NCBI RefSeq assembly: GCF_005239225.2
Contig: NC_133296.1
Span: 6,634,001 to 6,698,000 of the forward strand
Length of the DNA: 64,000 nucleotides
Source of the DNA: Populus alba
Lineage: Eukaryota > Streptophyta > Magnoliopsida > Malpighiales > Salicaceae
Direction: 5' to 3'
Shown: one piece after another, positions 25,110 through 36,020 of the stretch
Layout of the letters: each line of letters starts with the position of its first letter
Position numbering within the stretch: position 1 is the stretch's first letter
Program-made: the position numbers and the translations under genes
The notes under the pieces: generated by a model
Seen by the model: only the letters and a program-made list of their open reading frames with translations
Told to the model about the DNA's origin: nothing
Database searches by the model: none

Positions 25110-26625
25110 AGCCTTCTCTAAACCAAACTACCATAGTTCGTGTAGCTATCCCATAATGATTCGTTATAATCTTTCAATAGATCAAAAACCTAATTATATC
25201 TATATTAGGTTCTTCTTCTACTGTTAGACATTGACTGGCATTACCTTAATTCATTCTTATTGTATCCGTAACCATATTCCTATAAGGATTACTATTGTCA
25301 TTTGCAACTCTATGCACGTTGTTAGTACTAGAAGTTCACCCAACCACCCTTTCTCCCATGCTCTTATTACGAACAAATACTTCTTCATGTACATACCGAC
25401 ACAAGTAATTCTCCATAAACCCTTTGTGTAGAAGATGTATTATTACAACATTTGGATGCAGATACTTTTTATTTTCACATTTCCTACAGGACACCTAATA
25501 CTACCTTCAGTAAAATTTCTATGAATAGATGTTGCGACATTAATAAAACACTGAATTCTGTTACAATAATCCTTCCTCTGCAATCGTTGAAGTGAATCTC
25601 GATACATCCATGACTTCTATCAAATCTCTATAAAATGATGATGACAACATATATTAATTAACTATGTTAGGTAAATAAATCTGCAAAAATATTGGTTTAC
25701 CTCGATATTAACCAACAAGCTAATTACAACTTCTCATAAATATTCATTATCAATTATCAACATTCATACAAATTTATACTTGTAAATTTATGGAAATTAC
25801 AACTCCGCAATAGCATTGATAAAAATTAAAACGGACCCATTAAACAAGCTATTAATTATTTCACCACAACACATGTAATTCGGTAATTCAACAATTTACA
25901 ATGAAACACAATTTTACAAAATCTAAAACAAACCATAACAAGTACAAAATTATATATTTATATACTATAAGTTTGTTTGAAAAATAACAATAAAATATGT
26001 ACGTACACTAACAAAATACATATACTAAAATATAAATAAAATTGACATTTAAATGTTAAAATTAAAAAAGATAGATTTACTTACAAAAAATAATAAAATT
26101 CACAATAAACTAGAGCACGGATGCTGTGATCACAAAACTTAAAGAAATATGACTTGTGCTGAGAATAGGGGATTCTTTTTTTTGGGCTGGTTGTTTGGAG
26201 TTTGCGAGGGTAAAGTTGGGATGAGGAAGAAGAAGGAGAAATAGGGAAGAGAGGGTCGGCAGAGTGGTGATGTATTAACTTTTTCCGACTGAATCACCAA
26301 CAAAATACCTCTGTTGGTGATTATGTCGACAAGTCTGACAATGAATTGGTTACGTCACTATACAGAGATCCCGGTTTGAATCCCTCGGTGCTTTCATCAG
26401 TAAAATTGCCTGCAAAAAGTTCCATATCAGCAAACCACTTTTTTTTTTTTTAATTATGAATATTTCGTTTATAATTCTGTCGGTATATACAAACCACAAT
26501 ATTTTATCAGTATATACCGTCTAAATTACAGATGGAATAGTGTTTGTCGATAATTATCACCGCAAATAATTGACAAAATTATTATGTCGGTAATTCCGTT
26601 GGTTTTAAGAGAATTTCCGATAGTG
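25110..26625 (-). mobile_element. CACTA (En/Spm) 5' fragment
   Basis: The right edge reads TAGTG at 26621-26625, i.e. CACTATCGGAAATTC on the minus strand, followed by subterminal repeats such as ACCAACGGAATTACCGACAT. Between 25110 and 25640 the minus strand matches, at DNA level, the transposase-associated region at 14240-14760 (shared phrases ATCCCATAATGATTC and CTAGAAGTT). Stops break the reading. The other terminus was not found. Confidence 0.65.
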
Positions 26626-26693
26626 TATTTATAGGAAGAAATAACACCACACCCGGACCACGTCTCCTACCCATGATTCTGTTTCCAAATCGA

Positions 26694-26720
26694 TTAACAG
26701 TCCTCGAGCAGGACTGTTAA
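26694..26720. promoter_or_regulatory. 11-bp perfect inverted repeat upstream of a TATA box
   Basis: TTAACAGTCCT and AGGACTGTTAA are separated by 5 bases and lie about 25 bp before the TATA motif. It could be a protein-binding site or a hairpin; function is unknown. Confidence 0.4.
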
Positions 26721-26745
26721 TGACTTCATTTACTCTCTCTGGCCT

Positions 26746-26752
26746 TATAAAA
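26746..26752 (+). promoter_or_regulatory. Candidate TATA box
   Basis: TATAAAA lies within GGCCTTATAAAAGGCC. It is followed by a purine-rich leader and, at about 27246, a good splice donor (CACAG/GTAAGC). Confidence 0.4.
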
Positions 26753-27246
26753 GGCCGGAGAAAGGCGAACAAAAAAAAAGAGGTATAGAGACAGGCTAAA
26801 AAAAACTCATAAAGAGAAAGACAATAAAACAAAATAGCAGGGAGAGGAAACCACGAGGCAAAGTGAAACAGAGGAGAAAGACCGTAGAATCTCCTTCAAA
26901 ACTCCAGCAACCATGAGCAAACTCAAGAAAACAGTGCAACAACATCGTGACAGCCATAATCGAAAGCCACAACCTTAACAACAACTCTCTCCTTAGTATT
27001 GATTTGGCCATCCACCTTTCAAAGCAGAGTCCTTCTCAATGCCAGCGACACATGACTAGTAGAGAGAGAGAGAAGCAAACAAACAAAAACAAGGACAAAA
27101 ATAAAAAGGGAGAGGAACCAGAGAATACGAATATAGAAAACAAAGTTGAAGAAAAGAACAACCAAAGGTAAAACAAACAAAAAGAGGAACAAAAAGAGCA
27201 TCGCCTGATACACCATCATCGTCAGTTTCATTCCCAACTACACAGG
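26753..27246 (+). other. Candidate untranslated leader of an unidentified transcript
   Basis: It is purine-rich with many short AGAGAAAG-type runs and ends at a splice-donor-like site. No convincing ORF starts here. It may belong to a retrotransposon or a gene lost in the downstream gap. Confidence 0.3.
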
Positions 27247-28440
27247 TAAGCTTTTGTTTTCCCTCCCCTTAGAAATATAAATATTGTGTTACTATGCAAA
27301 GCATGCGTGAATAATCCAGGCATGCATGCACAGTGACCATCTGGCCAATCTATTTTGGCCAAAAGTGTGTTTGACAAAACACACCTTTATGCCAATCCCT
27401 TTTATTTTATTCCTTTTTGTTTTGATATCTGGTCAAACAAGCTCCTTTTTGAATTTATTTTTAGGTCCATCATATTTTTTTAGGTATTTCACTGTATAAT
27501 TAATCTATGGATTTTTACTATGAAATGTAAATCTGGTGTACGATATGTTTTATTTTTATTTTTAGAGAAAAATAAATAAACAAAAATATGCATGCATTGA
27601 TTTAAATTTATTTTATTGGTTTATTCACTGACACTAGAGTTAGGAATATCATACGTAATATTTACCAACACTAGAGTTGGAAGTATCTGTAGTTGAATAT
27701 TTATTGACGCTAAAGTTAGGAATATTACAATCAAACAATCATAGCATAAACTAACAAACTTTTAGTAATTTAAGACAAAACTAACAATGCAGCCTGCCTC
27801 AGGCAAGACGTTTAAGGGGCAATAATATCTTTTCTTTTACGTTACCAATTCCTTATAATAGAATCTATGTTGACTAGTTAGGGTTCCTAATGAACATAAT
27901 ACTGAGTGACAACTCCTTAAACAAAACATTTTCCCATCTAAGAACAAGATGCCAGAAATCTGTTATTTTCCTTAAATAAGACATTTCCCCATCAAAGATA
28001 TAATCCAAGTGTATTTGGAAAAATCGTCCACAAAATAGGTGTTGTTACTCATTTTTGGACCTCATGTGCTAGAGATGGTGTATACCTCTTTTGAATTAAA
28101 TGTAGGAGTTTAGCTCATGTTTACTGGAAGATTGACAAAAGCAGAGAAAGAAATAATTTTTTTTTGAAACCCTATTTGAGTTGTTTTCTACTCTTTTTTT
28201 CCTTCCTCTATAGTGCCAAAATCATCAGGTTTTCTTAGATTGATCAGGAGTTTTCATAATCATAAAATCATTTCTTCTTTATCTAGTCTTTAAGGTTGGA
28301 TAAATCCCTTAAAATTTGCACAAAAACAAAACCAGTTCTGCTGCTGTCGTGATTTTTTGTTCCAACTTAGGCTCTGATTCTAACTTGGTTTCGTACGATG
28401 TCTGACCATCCTAGCTATATTCTGTCACTCATGACATGTT
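27247..28440. other. Intergenic DNA
   Basis: Apart from the triple repeat at 27627-27735 I see nothing interpretable. Confidence 0.35.
27627..27735. repeat. Three short tandem units
   Basis: ACACTAGAGTTAGGAATAT, ACACTAGAGTTGGAAGTAT and ACGCTAAAGTTAGGAATAT follow one another about 40-45 bases apart with similar spacers. Confidence 0.65.
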
Positions 28441-28479
28441 GAAAAATTAACCTACACCTTTATTGGATCCTGGGGATCA

Positions 28480-29241
28480 CTGTTCTTAGGGCAGACTCTT
28501 AGTCAGATTTGGATGCTTGGCATTATCAGATCAATAACCTTTTTTGATCAACCAGATTACTGCCAGATTCTGTTCTCTGAAATGATTTTATCTCACTTCG
28601 ACTCCTTCATCAAAGTTGTAGTCTTGGATGCGTAGATAAATTTGGGATTTTTTAATCGCTTGATTTCGATATCAGAAGCTCAAGATATTACTTTTTGAAT
28701 ATCTAATGTGAAAGTAGAGAATTTTGTCGCAAGAAGGATCCTAGCCCGAGTTTTGCACTAAAAACACTATTTCCATCACAAATTTTGTTGATTTTTTTAG
28801 GTCATACTCTCAATCATATCGGGATTCTCGGCATTTTTAGTTTCTGAATTAGATCAGGAGACCCTTTTTAATCAACCAGATTTTGTTCTCTAAAATGATT
28901 TTATCTCACTTCAACTCCTTCATGAAAGTTATATTCCTGTATGTATAGATAAATTTGGGCTTTTGAATTGGTTGATTTCGATATCAGAAGCTTAAGATAT
29001 TCCTGTTTGAATATCTAACGTGAAAGTAGAGAATTCTGCCGTGAGAAGGATCTTTACTCGAGTTTTGCACTAAAAACTCTATTTCCATCATAAATTTTAT
29101 TGATTTTTTCTTAGGTCATACTATCAGTCACATCGGGATTCTCGGCTTTGTTAGTTTCTAAATTAGATCAGAAGACCCTTTTTGATCAACTAGATTACTG
29201 CCAGATTTTATTCTCTAAAACGATTTTATCTCACTTCGACT
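28480..29241. repeat. Tandem array of about 312-bp units running into a gap
   Basis: ATATCAGAAGCTCAAGATAT at 28669 recurs as ATATCAGAAGCTTAAGATAT at 28981, and the parts before and after also repeat, including GATTTTATCTCACTTCGACT. A third unit runs into the N gap at 29242. The same family stands at 48186-48600. Confidence 0.8.
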
Positions 29242-29741
29242 NNNNNNNNNNNNNNNNNNNNNNNNNNNNNNNNNNNNNNNNNNNNNNNNNNNNNNNNNNN
29301 NNNNNNNNNNNNNNNNNNNNNNNNNNNNNNNNNNNNNNNNNNNNNNNNNNNNNNNNNNNNNNNNNNNNNNNNNNNNNNNNNNNNNNNNNNNNNNNNNNNN
29401 NNNNNNNNNNNNNNNNNNNNNNNNNNNNNNNNNNNNNNNNNNNNNNNNNNNNNNNNNNNNNNNNNNNNNNNNNNNNNNNNNNNNNNNNNNNNNNNNNNNN
29501 NNNNNNNNNNNNNNNNNNNNNNNNNNNNNNNNNNNNNNNNNNNNNNNNNNNNNNNNNNNNNNNNNNNNNNNNNNNNNNNNNNNNNNNNNNNNNNNNNNNN
29601 NNNNNNNNNNNNNNNNNNNNNNNNNNNNNNNNNNNNNNNNNNNNNNNNNNNNNNNNNNNNNNNNNNNNNNNNNNNNNNNNNNNNNNNNNNNNNNNNNNNN
29701 NNNNNNNNNNNNNNNNNNNNNNNNNNNNNNNNNNNNNNNNN
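29242..29741. other. Assembly gap (500 N)
   Basis: Exactly 500 unknown bases, probably a placeholder length. Its left flank is a tandem repeat. Confidence 0.98.
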
Positions 29742-30039
29742 TACCATTCCCTAAAAACCGCGGACTCCTCCCCCTCTCAATTCCTTTCACTAAAAAAAAA
29801 AAACAAAAAAAAAAACCCAAATAATTATAGCACGAAAAAAAAGAGGGCGTTTTTTTGTTTTCCCTCTCTCCCTCTCTCTCCACTCTCTTCTTTCCTTTTT
29901 AACTTCAAGATCCATTTCCTTCTATTCTCACTCGTACCTTTTCCTCTGTAGAGCTAAAATAACAGCCAAAGATCCGTCCTTTTTCTCATCTAGAAACAAG
30001 CACACAAGACTCTACTTTAGTGGTGGTTGCTGGTGGTGG

Positions 30040-30767
30040 ATGGCAAGAGCCAATAAATATGCCTCCGTTAACTTTAACCATGTTTATGACAAAAACATAA
30101 GCAATTCCTCCTCTTCTAGTAACACAAACAACAACCCATCAAAGCACCCATCTTCCACTTCGTTTTACTCGACAATATCATCACCTAATAGCCCGAACAA
30201 TCTCTACAAAAGCAATCTTCCATCCTCATCAACCCGAACCCATGGCCGGATGCTGGTTCTGACCCGACCCACACCTAAACCGATATCCACTATCCAAACA
30301 ACACCACTGACTCCTCTCCGAAAACCCACCAATCCATCCAGCTCAAGTTCAAAATCCCGGTTCAAACAGGGGCTGAACCGGAACAAGACAGTATTTCTCT
30401 GCGTCCTTTAGGTCGAACCGGGGTTGGTTCGATTGTTTCTTCTCCGGTTCGTGGACAGGAGAAGCAGAAGGAGGTTGGGGCTAGTCTGGGGTCGCCTAAA
30501 CCGGATAAGTTTGTGCCACCACATCTTAGATCGGGTTTTGTCGGGAGGGAGGAGAGGCCTGGACCGGAGGTTTTTAGGGGTAAGGAGGTGGGTCAAAGGC
30601 AACAGCAACAGTTTTTCGGTTCTACGGGTCGGTTTGGTGAAGACGGAAGGCCTAAGTCAGGTGGGCATGAGACGATGAGGAGAGGTGATGAATCAAATCT
30701 GGGTTTCGTTAGACCCAGATCCAGTGGAAATCGGCCCAGTTCAAGTGGATGGTATAATTTATCCTAA
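30040..30767 (+). CDS. Uncharacterised plant Ser/Pro-rich protein, frameshifted in this sequence
   Basis: The start is MARANKYASVNFNHVYDKNI, followed by a low-complexity Ser/Asn/Pro region and HGRMLVLTRPTPKPIST. I recall this arrangement from unnamed conserved plant proteins but know no function. The first frame runs only to 30411. A second frame then carries coherent coding: DSISLRPLGRTGVGSIVSS, SPKPDKFVPPHLRSGFVG, FGSTGRFGEDGRPKSGG and GFVRPRSSGNRPSSSG. The shift lies in the Ser-rich stretch near 30340-30375, so the gene has a one-base indel or the assembly is wrong there. The last exon either reads through to a stop at 30765 or is spliced at 30751 (GTATAA) to 31677, where the joined codon is TGA. 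The CT-rich leader at 29860-29930 fits a plant 5' UTR. Confidence 0.65.
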
Positions 30768-31676
30768 TCTTGATCTTGTTTTTTTCCTTGCTTTGTATTT
30801 GATTGTTTCTATTTTCTTGTCATGTTTTGCTTATGTTAAGTGGTTTCTGATTTACATGTTTAGTGATACATGTTTTTTTGGGTTATTTTACTCGTGGATA
30901 AGTTTAATAAGTGTGATCACATTTTTGTAAAGTAAATTATGGATAAGTTTAATGTTGAAATGGAGATAATGGTTAGACTTTTAGTTTGATGGAAGCAAGT
31001 TTATTGGAGGTCTTACAAAAATTTTGGTTTCTTTTGCATTTAAAGTTTGTGTGGTTCCTGAAAAAAATTGCTGGGAGGATATTCAGAGCTTAATAACATG
31101 TATACAGGTTGAAATTGGGCGCTCACGATCATATTTATTACAAGATATAGATTTGTTTCGGTGTTTGTGTTCAACATCCCAAGTTTAGATTGAATTGTGA
31201 TCCAATGGAAGCTAAAAGTTAGGGGTTTGCATGTCTCTCTCATCTCCAGCCAATCAAGTATACAAACCAGCTAGTCAATTTCATAGTTTCTTTTTACTAT
31301 TTTGCCATGCAAGGTTTTGCCTGTAGCTTGTAGTTGTCGATGTCTTCCACCCCTTGCTCTTGCCCTGCTCTTTGTTCAAAAAGCATTTTTACATCTTGGT
31401 AGTGTAGTTGTTTCTAATTGATGACCAAGTCTTGTTATCTTGTTTTCAACCTTCTGCCTCCTCAAATCCTTCTATCGATGCCATCTTTTGCGTTTTTTTG
31501 CGTTTATCTGCTGTAACACAAGCAGTAATAATCGCAATGATCTGACATGCTATACATGGGAATAGCATGCCATTGCAAACCTTAATTTCAGTTCTGGTCA
31601 TATATTGAATTGTCTGTTCTAATATGGTGTTTTGAGCTGAAAGTACAACTCACTTTGAATGATTGTGGCTTTGCAG

Positions 31677-32160
31677 AGCTCTGACGACACTGAAGTCATT
31701 ACTTGCACAAGAACAGGATCCTTGATGCCACACACCAGATACTTCATTGAGCCCCAGTTTTCATATACTGTTCCCTTAGAACTGTCATTGTCTCTCTCCC
31801 GAGGATCAGTGGCATTTTAACCTATGCAGCCTGGTGGCACCATTTAGGTTCTGAACTCCGGTGACTGAACAAACCTGGGTACCTATGTGTTGTAGGATGT
31901 GCTTGTGTGATCTTTTCTGTTTATTCAGTTTTGCAATTGTGATTAGGAGCATGTTGTCTGTATGCTACCTCCTCAATGACTTTTCCTCTTGGATGTACTT
32001 AAAAAATCTTTGTTCCATGACATCTCCTTCCTTGTTTCTTCTTTCCTTTGTACACTCGCAACAATTATGGTTAACTGTTGTCCCCCTAATTTCATCTGTA
32101 CTCTTGAAAGTAGGAGTTGCTTGGAGGGTTTCTGATGCATGAACTTAATCCCAGAGTACA
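31677..32160 (+). other. Probable 3' UTR exon of the gene at 30040
   Basis: A TTTGCAG acceptor at 31670-31676 follows an intron of about 0.9 kb that starts at 30752. The joined codon would be a stop, so this exon would be untranslated. No long ORF continues here. Confidence 0.45.
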
Positions 32161-33644
32161 AAGCTCGTGTGATCTATGCATGTTGTAGGGGCCGAATTTG
32201 ATATGTATTGGCTCATGTTTCGTAGTAGGTTAAAATTAATTTTTTTAAAATATAAAGAATGTTTTAAATGTTCTAGATCTGGTAATTATGTCAGAATAAG
32301 AATTAAGAATATAGACAAAAAATAAAAATAAAAATCCCATCTCTATGTATACTGAATATTTATTTAACAAATAGGAACTAAACTTTCACCTTAGAGCCAT
32401 GACGCTCTGATCCTGAGATATGACTGGTACCTGCATCGCGTAAAGACCCAGTAATCTTCATTTTTAGATGAAAAAGAAATGTATAATAATTGTTATTTAA
32501 AATATATATATATATATATATTTTATTTTTTAAAATTATTTTTTATATCACATTAAAATAATCTAAAATTATTAAAAAAAAACTTAATTTTAAGTGAAAT
32601 TTTTTTAAAAAATCACAATCATGTTTCAACCACACAGAAACACAAACAACTACTCAAAAGTCAAAACTGCAAAGTTAATTTCCATGCCAGGGACTCCACC
32701 CCTATATATATATATATAATTTTTTTTTTTGAGTTTTTAGGCCACACATGTAGCCCTACCAACTTTTTTTTTTCTTTCCCTTCCCTTTTTCTGTTATCTA
32801 TTATTTTTTCAATTTGTTTGGTATATTTCCTACAATCTAACAAGTGTTTTTTTTTTAATTATTATTTTCCATGATTCTGACTTGTTTTTATTTATTTCTT
32901 AAGAATTAGTATAAAAAATAATATTAATATTATTATAAAAAAATGATGATTTGTCATGCAACCTTAAAAGTAAAAGGAAATGATTAATTATCATATTTCT
33001 TTTAAGTTTGATAATCAATCAATTTACGATTTATATTTCATGAAAATAACACCAAAACAAATTTGATAAAGTACTAACATCTTTCTTCAAAAATTATCAT
33101 CATTAACCTTCGATAATTAACTTGCAAAAAATAAAGATGTCTGAATAATGAGTTCATGATTGATAATATATCACGTTTTAATTATTAATAATTTTTTTAT
33201 TGATTTTATCTTGCTTTTAAAATCAATCATAATTCTTTATCTTGTATTTAAAAAATTTAATATTCATAATTATGTCGGTGTGAAATAGTAATAAGAAATT
33301 CAACTATTAAATAGAGAATAATAAGGTTATTTAATCAATAGTAGTGAACTCATTTATTAAAATTAAGCATATAGGTTACTTGAGCATCTCATTATTAATT
33401 ATTATGATTATTATTATTATTTTTTAGAAATTTATCAAAATAATATTTTATTATTATCAAAAATTTATTTTTAATACTAATATGTTAAATCGATATAAAA
33501 ATACATAAAACTAATCAAATAAATCAAATTTTTATATATAAAAAAAAAACAAGCAGAGAGACCTCATTGAACAACTCGTAAGTGAGCCACAAAAAGATTC
33601 CGCAAACCTCACTTTCTTCCAATCATTTAGTTCTTGGATTATAT
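32161..33644. other. AT-rich intergenic DNA with MITE-like pieces
   Basis: It includes a MITE-like stretch at about 32485-32620 (ATTAAAATAATCTAAAATTA), AT runs near 32500 and 32706, and a degenerate family member near 33410-33550. No gene is visible. Confidence 0.4.
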
Positions 33645-33719
33645 GTAACTGAAACTTCATCATAGCTGAATTATTAGGCATACAACCAAGTATAAAATTA
33701 TACAGAACTCTTAATGTTT

Positions 33720-34722
33720 CTACATCTTCCTCATCAAAATAAAATAGTTTTTATCAAGCTAAAACCTGGCAAGCGAGCTAGGACTCCCCCTCAGCAACAA
33801 TTGAAGTCCACCAAATGAAATGCAGATCTCCCTAAAGCAAAAAAAAAAAAAGAGATACATATATCAGTTAAAAGACTAATAGCCATATACCTGGATGAAA
33901 TAAGCTATCCCATAATCTATTATGAATGAAGATGCATTATGACTTCTAAACAGACTCGATGAAAGCGACTTTTGTGTAATTACAAGTATGGCACATACAA
34001 CTTGAAATCAGCTCCTGAACCTTCCTTGTCAATTTTGTAAAGTTTCTCATGTGTCACATACTCAAACTTGTCTTCTTTGGATGGTTGCTTGCCCTTTAAG
34101 AGGATGGGATACAGCAAGTAGGCAGCATTAATAGAAATGATTTGTAAGATCGCAATAATAAAAGAAACAAATAAACAAACATCACTAACATAATGTAAAT
34201 TTGTTTCTACTACATTGTTCAAGTACGTTATTGCTGAGATCCTGCCCTAACACATAGCCTCAGATCATTGTACCAGCCCCAATTTGTTTTAGTGACCTAA
34301 TAGCAATAGAACTTCGGTTTTGTCTAGAAAACTAGTAGACAAGTTCACATCATGCAAATCAACTAATAAACTTGCAAGGTCGCTATTCCATCATTACAGG
34401 TTGGTTGTAATAACAACACATGACTTGTACTTTTTGAAAACCAGGTAATTGTCAATGGCTTTGAAAAGAAAGTGAAAAAAAAAATTTATGTTTTTAGTGC
34501 TAATAATAAACCAAGACAAATACAGTGGAGGAATAAAATGCAAACATGTAGAAGAAACATAAGAATACAGAGTATCTAAGTCATTCCCAACACCAAACAT
34601 GTCAGAGTGATAACCAAAAACCAAAACAGAGAGAAGAGGATTACCTGCACATTACGAGGGTCAACCGGAGTGCCATCAGTGTTCAATGTTCCAGTTAATA
34701 GGACTAAATACCAGAGACACGC
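33720..34722 (-). pseudogene. RNA polymerase subunit RPB8-like pseudogene, left copy
   Basis: It is the inverted twin of 34822-35825. Minus-strand coding pieces include GTLNTDGTPVDPRNVQ and GKQPSKEDKFEYVTHEKLYK, then the final exon region (33720-33830). The first half of RPB8 is absent, so it is not a functional gene. RPB8 is a small shared subunit of nuclear RNA polymerases I, II and III. Confidence 0.7.
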
Positions 34723-34821
34723 CAAGCATCAATTGAAATCCTAACACTAGCACTCGCGGCCGCCCCCCTCTCCTTAGAGTCTTAGACTCTCAAACACAGA
34801 CAACTAGAGAAACGTCAAGCA

Positions 34822-35825
34822 TCAGCTGGTATTTAGTCTTATTAACTGGAACATTGAACACTGATGGCACTCCGGTTGACCCTCGTAATGCGCAGGTAAT
34901 CCTCTTCTCTCTGTTTTGGTATTTGGTTATCACTCTAACATGTTTGGTGTTGGGAATGACTTAGATACTCTGTATTCTTATGTTTCTTCTACATGTTTGC
35001 ATTTTATTCCTCTATTGTATTTGTCTTGGTTTATTATTAGCACTAACAACATAATTTTTTTTTTTCACTTTCTTTTCAAAGCCATTGACAATTACCTGGT
35101 TTTCAAAAAGTACAAGTCATGTGCTGTTATTACAACCAACCTGTAATGATGGAATAGCGACCTTGCAAGTTTATTAGTTGATTTGCATGATGTGAACTTG
35201 TCTACTAGTTTTCTAGACAAAACCAAAGTTCTATTGCTATTAGGTCACTAAAACAAATTGGGGCTGGTACAATGATCTGAGGCTATGTGTTAGGGCAGGA
35301 TCTCAGCAATAACGTACTTGAACAATGTAGTAGAAACAAATTTACATTATGTTAGTGATGTTTGTTTATTTGTTTCTTTTAATATTGCGATCTCACAATT
35401 CATTTCTATTAATGCTGCCTACTTGCTGTATCCCATCCTCTTACAGGGTAAGCAACCATCCAAAGAAGACAAGTTTGAGTATGTGACACACGAGAAACTT
35501 TACAAAATTGACAAGGAAGGTTCAGGAGCTGATTTCAAGTTGTATGTGCCATACTTGTAATTACACAAAAGTCATTGTCGTTGAGTCTGTTTAGAAGTCA
35601 TAATGCATCTTCATTCATAATAGATTATGGAATAGCTTATTTCATCCAGGTATATGGCTATTGGTCTTTTAACTGATATATGTATCTTTTTTTTTTTTTT
35701 TTTTTGGCTTTAGGGAGATCTGCATTTCATTTGGTGGACTTCAACTGTTGCTGAGGGGGAGTCGTAGCTCGCTTGCCAGGTTTCAGCTTGATAAAAACTA
35801 TTTTATGTTGACGAGGAAGATGTAG
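34822..35825 (+). pseudogene. RNA polymerase subunit RPB8-like pseudogene, right copy
   Basis: Exon pieces are about 34822-34894 (YLVLLTGTLNTDGTPVDPRN), 35447-35541 (GKQPSKEDKFEYVTHEKLYK) and 35714-35825 (ISFGGLQLLLRGS, RFQLDKNYFMLTRKM, stop). Donors GTAATC and GTATGT and acceptors TTACAG and TTTAG give a continuous frame across them. The domain order and the SFGG and C-terminal RK motifs fit RPB8, but the N-terminal half is missing. Introns are kept, so the source was genomic DNA and not a reverse-transcribed mRNA. A transcript cannot be excluded, but a full RPB8 could not be made. Confidence 0.72.
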
Positions 35826-35969
35826 AAACATTAAGAGTTCTGTATAATTTTATACTTGTTTGCATGCCTAATAATTCAGCTATGATGAAGTTTCAGTTAC
35901 ACCTGAGAATGATCTAAAAGATCGGGTCACAGGTTTCTAGACTATATACTGAGTTTATGAACAGATAAT

Positions 35970-35972
35970 AAT

Positions 35973-36020
<48 letters not shown>

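Larger units (their letters stand above)
33645..35902. repeat. 2.26-kb palindrome of an RPB8-like gene fragment
   Basis: The left arm (33645 to about 34725) is the reverse complement of the right arm (about 34822-35902), with only scattered substitutions and short indels. The spacer of about 100 bp is unusually GC-rich (CGCGGCCGCCCCCCTC near 34755). Both arms carry the same exons and introns. Confidence 0.85.

Noticed and set aside
26345..26400. tRNA-like T-arm sequence CCCGGTTTGAATCCCTCGG
   Set aside because: No matching acceptor stem, D-arm or anticodon arm is found at the right distances. It lies inside CACTA subterminal DNA.
29148..29951. Long open frames across the N gaps (also 47611-48224)
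   Set aside because: They are open only because unknown bases contain no stops.
34756..34763. NotI site GCGGCCGC in the palindrome spacer, as a cloning or linker artefact
   Set aside because: No vector or adaptor sequence surrounds it, and the flanking GC-rich stretch blends into genomic sequence. A single 8-bp site is not evidence, though the palindrome itself should be checked with long reads.
34394..35146. Matching 76-residue ORFs in both arms of the RPB8 palindrome (HSDMFGVGNDLDTLYSYVSS)
   Set aside because: They lie within the intron between two RPB8-like exons. Their agreement follows from the arm duplication and does not show coding.
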